From: Cyprinodon diabolis
Taxonomy: Eukaryota > Chordata > Actinopteri > Cyprinodontiformes > Cyprinodontidae
Length of the DNA: 64,000 bases
Direction: 5' to 3'
NCBI GenBank assembly: GCA_030533445.1
Contig: CM060078.1
Location: 27,102,091-27,166,090 of the forward strand
Shown piece after piece: positions 51,421 to 61,157 of this stretch. A program made the position numbers and the translations under genes. The notes below the pieces were generated by a model. That model had not been told where the DNA came from and searched no databases. It worked only from the letters and a program-made list of their open reading frames with translations. Within the stretch, counting starts at the first letter, position 1. Every line of letters starts with the position of its first letter.

Positions 51421-52839
51421 CTTGCATTGTACCTATTTTTTTTCCTGTCTCAGTTTTTCGTATTTTCAACTTGGTGCTGATCAATATTTAGCACAACTGG
51501 ACCATGAACTGAATAAGAAGAACAAAAAATTACAAACTTATGTGAGTCTCTCTTCATATGAATATGAGGTCCTTGATTTTTTTGTAAATGCAAAAACACC
51601 TGCTTAGACTTTTTATACTGATATATATAAATTGTTCACATTTTGGAGCTCTTGTTTAGAAATCATTTTTTGAAGAAATTCTAACATACTTCTATTAATC
51701 TGAAACAAGAAAAAAAAACACCAGATGTAGCCCACTGTCTAAGTGAGCCTAAGTTTAAGCCATGTTAGAAAATGCACCCAAAGATTTAGCAATAGTGCTG
51801 TAGTTTGTATAATATGACGATTTCAGAGTGAATTAAATGGCTAAATGAGTTTTTCTTGGTTTTGTTTCTTGATAATTGGAAGCTGCATTTGATCACTTAT
51901 CAGTTGGGACTTTTAGCTGATTATGACGACCACCAAAGGATCAGTTGTGGAAAATGAGCTACTGTTGGTGAGCAAAGAAAAATGGAAGGATAACAGGAGA
52001 GTCTAGGCCTGAGGGTAATGTCTTTGAAAGCTGGAATTTGAACAAGGACAGTTAAATAATTGCAAACAAGATGCAAAGAAGAAAATGAGCATACTGTGGT
52101 CAGAAGACCAAGTAAAAAGGCAGCGAGGCCAGAAGCTTCAAGCTGTTCTGCCGTCATATGGATGAGAAGAGTTATCTTGAAGTAGGAGTTTCTAAGGAAG
52201 CTAGAAATTATTTTTGTTATGTTAAATGTTAAAGAGATTAGCAAAGCAGGGGTGAAAGACAAAGGACTGAATAGAACGACCAAGAGTAAAGTAGGCAAAC
52301 AGAAAGCATACAATGAATTTCATAGGTTGGATGTTAAACGAGAAACGGATGTATTCAGGTTGAGAAGGTAGAGAGATGGAGATAGGATGGATATTCAGCA
52401 GGTTAGGAGGATTAAGGATGTAGGTGTGGACGCTGACAGGTTGAATAATGATGAAAGGAGTAATAGGAAGAGTTATAATTGGGGAAAACACGACAGAAGC
52501 AGAAGAAGTCAGAAAGTGGCAAAAAATAGTGAAGTTAGGAGGGCATTGAACAAGGTAAAGAGTTAAAAGGTTGTTGACCATGGTAATATAACCGAAGGTT
52601 TGGAAATGTCCAGGAGAGACAGCAGAAGAGTTTTGGACATGAGAACTGAGAGAACAAATAGACAGCTAAGAAATGGAGGAGATATGAGCTGGTACCAATT
52701 TCCCAAAGCAAGGGAGGTGTGTAGAACTATGGCAAGTAGAAAGGAATAAAGTTGATGATCCATAAAATGAAGTTACTGCAGATGCATTGTTTGCTTTGAG
52801 GCTGTTTATTCAGAACTATAGAGGGTGTCAGCAGGGGCT

Positions 52840-53035
52840 GTGTTTTTGCAGATCTAGAGAAAGCATATGAAAGAATGGGTTTGGAGAAACCGAGTCACTG
52901 TATGAGCAAGTCTGGAGCAGCAGGAAACATGTTAGAGTAGAGCAGAACATGAATGAGAGATGCATGGCAGTGGTGAGGTGTACTGTAGGAGTGGGAAAAG
53001 AGTTTAAGGTGGGAGTAGGTTGAATGTTGGATTGA
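52840..53035 (+). mobile_element. decayed non-LTR reverse transcriptase fragment
   Basis: In + frames with stops, CVFADLEKAYERM is followed by pieces like KSGAAGN and KEFKVGVG, in the order seen in fish LINE reverse transcriptases (DLEKAYDR...). No larger ORF. The extent of the element beyond this stretch cannot be seen. Confidence 0.6.
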
Positions 53036-53748
53036 CAGCAAAACAATCTCCATGAACTATGATTTTAGCATATATATGGTTTAGAGACAGTGGCAGAAGG
53101 AGGTAGGTACAATCAAGGAAGGAGGAGACATGAAGCAGAGGTGGATGTAGCAGAAATAAAGAAGTTGAGGAGTGAACTGGTGGGTTTGGAGCAGGGTTGA
53201 ATAAATCATAGGGATGCTTTATGTTAGATGTTTTCAAGATAAAGCCAGACTGAGATGGTTTGTACAATGAACACATTGCATTCACCCTGAGGCAATGGGC
53301 TGACCAGCTACCGCCTTTATTCACAGACATCTTTATCATCTCACCGGAGATTTAAAATGCTTAAGGATTGGATGACTTATTCCCAGTATTCCTGATTTCT
53401 GTGCTAATGAAGTCCTTTGAGTACGGTGGTCGGGGAGATGCAGAAGCTGTGCACTAATGCACTAAGTGAATTCAATAAGTCCTGCAAACACATAAAATAG
53501 ACTAAAACCCATAAATTTGACCAACAAAAAACCTATTACTCACATGTAAAGGAAAAAATATTCAATTACTGAAATAATGAGCAGCAAAGTCAAAATGCAA
53601 ACACTTAAATGATACCAATAAAGAAAAAAGCGAAGGAGAAATGCTAGTAGAAAACACCACCTTGGCTCAGAGAAGACTATTGGGAGGGGTGTGTGTTTGA
53701 TGTCTGCTTATATCCTTTGCAAAGCCATAGACATTATGTTGTCTAGAG

Positions 53749-54219
53749 CAGCGGTCCCCAACCACCGGGCCGCGGACCGGTACCGGTCCGTTGGTCGTTT
53801 GGTACCGGGCCGCACAGAATAATTTATCGATTTATTTATTTATTTTGAAAAATATAAAAAAATTGCGGTATTCTCTCCCAATTACATCAGTCGGTGCATC
53901 TGTGCCTCTTGACACAGGTTAATTCTGTTCAAGACTCATCCTATCTATAACATCCTATCTTTGTGAAGCGGGATTTTCTGCGGTTACAGCGACCAAAACA
54001 AAGCTACATCAGGAGCACACTTCGTGTGTCATTGTCTCTGATTACGCCTCGATGGGACTGGCTTGTTTTATTTTTATGCTGTTTGTATTTGATTTAATGC
54101 CAGTCGTATCATTTTACTTGATCTCATTTATCCCCCCAGCTGCTCCACCCCCCTTCTGTCCACGAAAATATTGTCTGACATATAGCGGTCCGTGGTGCAA
54201 AAAAGGTAGGGGACCGCTG
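53749..54219 (+). mobile_element. hAT element remnant with perfect TSD
   Basis: Starts 'cagcggtccccaacc' and ends 'aggggaccgctg', inverted. Perfect 8-base duplication 'gtctagag' at 53741-53748 and 54220-54227. Inside, about 53964-54050 reads CEAGFSAVTATKTKL on the + strand, like the C-terminal dimerisation region of hAT transposases. So it is an internally deleted hAT copy of 471 bases. Confidence 0.88.
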
Positions 54220-55422
54220 GTCTAGAGGATAATTGGAGAGAATAAAGAAAATGTATTTTTCTTTTAATTATTTTTAAACCATTTAATCTTTCTTTGCATT
54301 CTGTTTATGGCTTTACTAAGGATTTGGTCTCTGAGTTGATAATTGTCCCCTTCTAGTTTTCTAAATCACGTCCCAGAGCTGGTTAGCAGCTTTTCTTAGC
54401 TTGCAGTTGTTTTTGCAACATGCGGTGTTTTTCCTTTATTTTGGTATGCATCTTCGTCTGTTAGCATTATTTCTGTGTTTTAAGTTTTTGTGTTTGGAGC
54501 ATATATTCTCTATTTTCTTTTATTTACTTACAGCATTCCTCCTTTGAGTTATTTTGTATTTTGTTTTTGTTTTTTGCACGTTTTATGTATTTTTGTGTTA
54601 GTTACCGTACATTTGAGTTTGACAGTTACCCCTCCACCAAGCTCCAGCAGCTTCTGGATGTCACCAACCTCACTGGGCTTTCCTCTGAGGGTGATGAATC
54701 TGTCTAAAGGTGGGTGATTAACCACTTGTTGAGCAGCTCTAGAATAAAAATACCTTGTTCCTGTCCTTACCTACAAGTCCTCACTGACAATTTGCATTGC
54801 AAAAAATACACATCTCCACACATGTAAATACTATTTAACTATAAATTTAAACTGTTGTCACTTTACATTTGTTAGGGTTCTGTTCCTCTACAAAAAAAAA
54901 AAAATCTTATCCTTATACTATTATTACACATTATAGATTTGCAATATTAAATGTCAGTTATATGTTTGACTATGTGTAGCTCCATGTAAAATAATAAAAC
55001 TCGTCTTTATTATGGGCCTGGAACTGTGATGCAAGAGGAAACAAAGGTAGCTGGTGTAAGAGAACAAGATGCAAAAGTTAGAGTTAGACCATAAAGACTT
55101 ATGATTTACAGCCTTTTTTTCTTGTTTAGTGTGATGATTTTCCGCTCATAGGTAATAAAAGCTTTACGTTGAAGCTTTTTATTGTCCAATGGGCCAAGAA
55201 AACACACATTTAAAGATATACATTTTAATACAAAATTATGAGCCCAATCTTAAATATGTTTAGTTCCTCCAAAACATTTATCTCCACAAATTACTTTACA
55301 TTTTGAAAAGATAGCCACTCTTAAAAGAATGTTATATGTGCAAACAGTACAGCAGAAATACTAAAGGGTCTTATTGCCCCTCCCACCAAACTTTTATTGC
55401 TTTATGTTTGAGGTGAAAGATA

Positions 55423-55434
55423 AAAAGTGAAACC
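55423..55434 (+). promoter_or_regulatory. ISRE-like element, copy B
   Basis: AAAAGTGAAACC differs from GAAANNGAAACY at one position. It lies about 40 bases before the leader-exon donor of copy B, at the same relative place as the perfect ISRE of copy C. Confidence 0.4.
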
Positions 55435-55472
55435 ATTTGTTCACTGATGTGACTACATGGCTAAAGAGTAGC

Positions 55473-58400
55473 ATGAGTAAGTGAGCCTTTTCTTCTTTTA
55501 TCATTATTCAAAAATGACGTGAAATAATTTTTGTCCTTAAACTTTCCTCCTACTTAATTATTGTAGCTTATTCATTGCAGATCATGCTGAGTGTCTGAGT
55601 TGTTAGAGTTTAGAATTTGGCTGTTAGGTTCAAAAGGAACAGCTCCAAAAGTTTAATGATATAGAAAGAAATCCTTAAGAAGTTATGTTCAGCTAAATGG
55701 TTTCACCTCTTTTTCTATTGATGCATGCATTTAAATGTCAAAATCCCTGTTTCTCAGTGAGTGGGAACAATTATTTGTGGCAGCTGATGGTTGGAGGTCA
55801 GTGGCTAAAAATAGAGAATGATCATGTCATCGAAACTCACTACTGCCAGCCTGGAGCAAAGGGAATCACCATCAACACAAGCATAGGGTTTGTAGTTTCC
55901 CACTGCACGGAAAATGAGTTTGACTGTTTATTTACAAGAAAGATATTAAATGTACTGAAATGCATCATCTGTCAATCATAGCAAGGTTTTTATAGACTTT
56001 GATGAGCTTAAAACTGATAGTGCAGCACTGAAGGTGCGGAGACTGAGCTTCGTTCCTCAAGGACAGGCTGAGGACATCGCCTGGTACTACAGAGATGATG
56101 ACCTATGGTGTGAATATGGATCACAGGTGAGAAACAGTGTAAAGCTTCCAGGTCTATACATTTTCCCAAAGGACTTGGCTGCAACTAAGATATTCTGGTT
56201 GTTTTTACAACTTTGTGTTGTTATCTCAGCAGAAAGTTTTTTTCATATAAAATGTTTAACAGATCTAAAAATGCCAAAATAGGGGGAGTCAAAATGTGTG
56301 CTATAGTGCCCCTTGGGAGCCAAAACGAGTGCTTTAGTGTCCCCTTGGGAGCCAAAACGAGTGCTATAGTGCCCCATGGGAACCAAAACGGGGGCTATAG
56401 AGCCCCCTTGGGAGCCAAAACGGGTGCTATAGTGCCCCCTTGGGAGCCAAAACGAGTGCTATAGTGCCCCCTTGGGAGCAAAAATGTGTGCTAAAGTGCC
56501 CCTTGGGAGCCAAAACGTGTGCTTAACTGCCCCCTTCGGAACCAAAACGTGCGCTAAACTGCCCCCTTGGGATCCCAAACGTGTGCTAAAGTGCCCCTTG
56601 GGAGACAAAACGTGTGCTAAAGTGCCGCCTTAGAAGCAAGTGCCCCAAAACGTGTGCCATAGCGCTCCCTTGGGAACCAAAACGTGTGTAATAGTGCCCC
56701 TTGGGAGCCAAAATGTGGGCTATAGTGCTCCCCTGGGAACCAAACATGTGCAATAGTGCACCTTGGGAGCCAAAATGTGTGCTAAAATGCCCCCTATGAA
56801 ACCAAAACGTGTGCTAAAGTGCCCCTTGGGAGCCAAAACGTGTGCTAAAGTGCCCCCTTGGATGCAAGTGCCCCAAAACGTGTGCCATAGCGCTCCCCAT
56901 GGAACCAAAACGTTTGCAACAGTGCCCCCTTGGGAGCCAAAAAGTGTGCTAAAATTCCCCCTTGACAGCCTTGGGAGCGAAGAGCACTTTAAAGAGGGGA
57001 CACAATATATGTGTCCACAATTTTTTTTTCTTTCCACCCCTGCCCTTCAAAAAGTTTATGCAAGCTAATGGGACAGTCCCATGAAAGGTTTTAAGAGTTC
57101 TGGTTTGGTATGGAAAAATATCCCAGAATTGAAAACATTTTGCTTTAATAATATCCCTACTTGCACAATAATGCTGAAGCAAACAACTGCATAAAATCCA
57201 TAGGCTACAACAGTTTAGATTCCTGGTTATATGCTGATTTCTTTTAATCCACAGCTCTGTTTACTTTTAAAAAAAAAACAGAGGGACCATATCAATCCTG
57301 CTACTACTTGAAGTGTGTTGAAATGAAGTTAACTTTTCAAAAAAAAAAAAAAAAATCCAGGTGACTCTTGCCTTAAATAAGAATAGACGCATGGAAAAAC
57401 CTCTCATGCCGAGGTAAAGCTGAGGCTCCCTGATGCCGTGGGCCGGAATATGATCCAACAGCTAAAAGAATCTTACTGAAGTGTATCACAAAATATTTGA
57501 ATTGACTAGACATTATAATTCAAATATTATGAACTCTAAGAGGGAAAAAAAATAGGAAAATTGATCATTATGATATTTTTTCAGTAATTTAATAATAGCA
57601 GAATTATGTAATAGAGGATTTGCTATAATACTTTTGACATTTTTTTATTTCTTTATTTTACAAAGGCAAAAGCGACTATAGTTGAGCGTCCAACATTATC
57701 TACCGATATGGGATATGTTTTGATGCTTAATAAATGTTTTAAGATTAAAGCCTGTTTTTTTTTATTGTGTTTACAGTAGATTATTTTTACTCCTCCTTCC
57801 CCTCCTAAACTGAATATTTTCTTCCTTCTAATCTTCAGAGCTCAAACATGTCATCGACATCTATTGACAGCAAAGACATTGAGATGCATTTCACTCAGAA
57901 CCCCCGGGGAACCATTCAATTCATGATTGGCCTCACTACTTATTCACTGGATTTTTACAGTATGTGCTATTAATGAATTTCTGGGAGCTATATCCTTACA
58001 GTTAAGTCAACATTTTGCATATTTGCACTGTAACTAAAGGTGCTTGTATTTACAGCTATGACCCAAATCAACCTTGCCACTGGTTCATGCAGAGACGTGC
58101 GCAGGCGACCAAAATTCACCTTGAACGATGTTGGGTGAGAAATGTCGTTCCAAGGCCTAATTTTTAATAACGACGTATGATTTTAAAGGATTTTATTTTC
58201 AAGCTAAGCGAGGCAAGTTTTTCCTCTTTTAAATGTTGTGACTGAGTCCAAATGTTATGGTTTCAGAGCCGTCCAGTTAGGCTCTGCTCTCCAGATGCTT
58301 TCCTTGGGCTCCCAACCACAGTGGCAGTTTGAAGGGCACAGTGGGGCTTGGTATAAGTTTAAACACAGGGTCAGCATAGTTCATGTTATGTGGCCACATT

Positions 58401-58780
58401 TGATCTCAGACATTTTTCTTTTCTGGTTGATTGCAACATGTATGTTTTTTTTTCTCAACAGTATGGCACTTTGACCGAGTGCTCCCGGAACAGTAATGAG
58501 ATTGAGAGGAAGTACCAGCAAAACCCCACAGACTGCATCACATTCACAGTAAATGGATACCCTTACAAGCTGGACTTTGCAGGTTAGGTTTTCATATTAT
58601 TTTTTGATTTAATTATTACAATTTGAGAGTTAAAATAATGAGAGGAACATTTCAAAATGCTCAATCAAAAAAAACTCAATTTAATAAAAAATGTTTCATC
58701 TTCTTTTTTTCTTTTCAGCCATGATTCAAATAAACCAAACCACTAATCATACACGTAGGATCAGACGAGTGCTGGTTTGA
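55473..58780 (+). CDS. triple-WWE protein without zinc fingers (copy B)
   Basis: Tandem paralogue of copy A. Exons: leader exon ending at 55476 (its last base A, or the ATG at 55473-55475, gives the start), then 55758-55887, 55982-56126, 57839-57959, 58056-58134, 58267-58369, 58462-58582, 58719-58780. The joined frame starts ATG ATG AGT GGG and encodes about 254 residues. The last five exon lengths (121, 79, 103, 121, 62) equal those of copy A. Three WWE modules start near YLWQLMVGGQW, IAWYYRDDDLW and PQWQFEGHSGAW. It ends RRIRRVLV like copy A. The CCCH exons and acidic N-terminus are absent, as is any PARP domain. Intron 3 contains a minisatellite. Inferred to bind ADP-ribose-type ligands. 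Pseudogene status is unlikely because all frames and splice sites are intact. Confidence 0.82.
56290..56965. repeat. minisatellite in an intron of copy B
   Basis: About 20 degenerate tandem copies of a unit near 31-36 bases containing 'cttgggagccaaaacg' and 'gtgctatagtgcccc'. Unit length varies. Long open frames on both strands here are a by-product of the repetition. Confidence 0.9.
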
Positions 58781-59619
58781 GCATTAAAGTTGGAGCCACA
58801 GAACTGTATAAGACTGAGTTAGTGCCTTCATTTTGAAGTGTCAGAGTGTTTATGCTTTACATCATGCAGCAGTTTCGGCTCTAATATATGACTCAAAAGA
58901 GAAAATGTAATTTTCTGTTCAGTAAAATTAAATCTCATTAAGGTTAATAAGCAGATACAGGAAATCAGCCTGAGAATAATGCACTATGCTTTGGATCTTA
59001 GCATGTTAGTTTTCTGTACAGTAAGGAAACCTTCTGCTAATACATTTTTGTTGGTGTGTTAAAGAAAAAAGAAAGTGCTAGTGGTATAATAGGAAATAGG
59101 ATGTGATTTTATTATGTGCCTGCTGATTCTGTTGATGCAGTAAAGAGATTTGTGTATATAAATGCTGATTTAAAACTAAACTACACATCTGTTGCTCAGT
59201 TAAGGTGTCAATCTGTTTCCTATTTACATATCTTCCCACTGTGCTGCTATTATTTTCCTGTCTTACTTTTTCTGTTGATGTAAAATGTTCAACCTGGTGC
59301 TGATCTGATTATAGTCTGTGGTATGGATCCTTCTCCAGCTTTAACCGGGAACTGAAGAAGAGGTGAAAATACACAACATATCAAATTTATGTTATTCTTC
59401 ATTGATTATAAGTATGAGGCACTTTATTTGTTGTAAATCCTGTGTGTAGCTAGGCAAACACAACTTCTGTACCTGTTAAGGTTTGTGTGATGTTCAGTTG
59501 TTCCGAATTAAAGATAAGAAATCAAAAACCCCTCCTTAGATGAGTTTTTTTGTTGTTGTTGTCGTTGTTGTTGTTATATTTCACTTGGCCATATTTGGGA
59601 GTTCTTATTAAGAAATATA

Positions 59620-60816
59620 CACTGCCTGGCCAACAAAAAAGTCGCCACCTGGATTCAACTAAGCAAATAGGTATGAGCCTCCTATTGGATAATTACTGCA
59701 TGGGCGATTATCTTTCAGCTGGCAACAAGTTAATTAACCCCAATTGGTGCAATGACTTGCTTCTCATTTCCTAAACAACCATGTTGAAAGACACATCCCG
59801 TGGTCGTGGAAAAGATGTTAATCTGTTTGAGAAGGGTCAAATCATTGGCATGCATCAAGCAGAGAAAACATGTAAAGAGATTGCAGAAACTACTAAAATT
59901 GGGTTAAGAACTGTCCAACGCATCATTAAAAACTGGAAGGATAGTGGGGGCCCGGAAAAAAGTCTTGAACGATTGTGATCGGCAATCACTTAAACGTGTG
60001 GTGAGATCAAATCGAAGAAAAACAACAGTAGAACTCAGGGCTATGTTTAATACTGAAAGTAAGAGCATTTCCACACGCACAATGCGAAGGGAATTCAAGG
60101 GATTGTGAATGAACAGCTGTGTAGCCATAAGAAAACCACTTATCAGTGAGGCTAACCGGAAAAAAAGGCTTCAATTTGCTAGGGAGCATAAAGATTGGAC
60201 TGTGGAGCAATGGAAGAAGGTAATGTGGTCTGATGAGTCCAGATTTACCCTGTTCCAGAGTGATGGGCGAATCAGGGTAAGAAGAGAGGCAGGTGAAGTG
60301 ATGCACCCACCATGCCTAGTGCCTACTGTACAAGCCTGTGGGGGCGGTGTTATGATCTGGGGTTGCTGCAGTTGGTCAGGTGCTCAAAGAATGAGGTCAA
60401 CTGACTACCTGAATATACTGAATGACCAGGTTATTCCCTCAATGGACTTTTTCTTCCCTGATGGCACAGGCATATTCCAAGATGACAATGCCAGGATTCA
60501 TCAGGCTCAAATTGTGAAAGACTTGTTCAGGGAGCATGACACATCATTTTCACACATGGATTGGCCACCACAGAGTCCAGACCTCAACCCCATAGAGAAT
60601 CTTTGGGATGTGCTAGAGAGGGCTTTGCACAGCGGTCAGACTCTACCATCATCAATGCAAGATCTTGGTGAAAAATTAATGCAACACTGGATGGAAATAA
60701 ATCTTTTGACATTGCTTTTGAATGCGTGCCATAACCAAAGCTAAAGGCGGTCCAACAAAGTATTACAGTGAGTGACCTTTTTTTTTGGTGGCGACTTATT
60801 TTTTGGCCAGGCAGTG
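59620..60816 (+). mobile_element. Tc1/mariner-like element
   Basis: Terminal inverted repeats: left 'cactgcctggccaacaaaaa' and right 'ttttttggccaggcagtg'. TA precedes the left end. About 1.2 kb, the usual length for a fish Tc1 element, with one transposase gene on the + strand (listed separately). Confidence 0.88.
59781..60744 (+). pseudogene. Tc1-like transposase, broken
   Basis: The N-terminal part (59781-59978) has a helix-turn-helix paired-like domain (IGMHQAEKTCKEIAETTKIG and LRTVQRIIKNW). The frame then shifts in a run of A residues near 59956-59961. A TGA interrupts at 60106-60108. The catalytic part (60109-60744) keeps [18 protein letters not shown] and LNPIENLWD, the DDE triad of the DD34E type. 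Only two lesions are visible, so it is a fairly young but dead copy. It lies between WWE copies B and C and is not part of their function. Confidence 0.88.
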
Positions 60817-61109
60817 TTTATTATAACAACCTCCTATACCCAAACCAGGCCTTAATGGATTTTTTTAAATTAAGTTTGAGGTTTACAAAACCTTTCTTCT
60901 GTTTGTGTCAACATGAAGCATTTATATTTAAATGAGTTAAAAGCAGAATTGTGATTTCAAGCATTTATTTCTTCTACCTATGATGTTTTTCCACATACAA
61001 CATCGATAAAGCTACTCTTGCAAGAGATGTTATCAAGAACCACTAAGAGAAACGTTTTTGCCCCTCCCTCTGCAGTCATCACTGGTTTCTGTTATGAGGA
61101 AAGAGAAAA

Positions 61110-61121
61110 GAAAGTGAAACT
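61110..61121 (+). promoter_or_regulatory. ISRE element, copy C
   Basis: GAAAGTGAAACT matches the ISRE consensus GAAANNGAAACT exactly, preceded by purine-rich 'gaggaaagagaaaa'. It is 37 bases upstream of the leader-exon donor. Confidence 0.6.
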
Positions 61122-61157
61122 GGTTATACAGCGTAGCTGGTTGAAGGTTTGAGCAAA

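Larger units (their letters stand above)
50173..55380. other. intergenic region between copies A and B
   Basis: Contains the copy A 3' UTR (ATTAAA at 50375-50380), a hAT element (50617-51420), a 3' flank shared with copy B (51435-51520), a decayed LINE (about 52840-53035), a second hAT element (53749-54219) and AT-rich filler. The purine-rich stretch 51900-52840 has no supported gene. I see nothing in 54240-55380. Confidence 0.75.
58781..61100. other. intergenic region between copies B and C
   Basis: Holds the copy B 3' UTR and duplicated flank (59252-59360), a (TTG)n tract near 59554-59576, the Tc1-like element (59620-60816) and AT-rich sequence. No other gene is supported. Confidence 0.75.

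Noticed and set aside
51422..51607. Open frame with DQYLAQLDHELNKKNKKLQ downstream of copy A
   Set aside because: The DNA is matched by the 3' flank of copy B, but the frame is not kept there, so it is more likely shared untranslated flank than a coding exon.
56290..56965. CRISPR-like array of spaced repeats
   Set aside because: The repeats are degenerate and contiguous without unique spacers, lie in a vertebrate intron, and no cas genes exist. It is a minisatellite.
56720..57037. 105-codon open frame on the - strand
   Set aside because: It is produced by the minisatellite periodicity; no conserved protein content.
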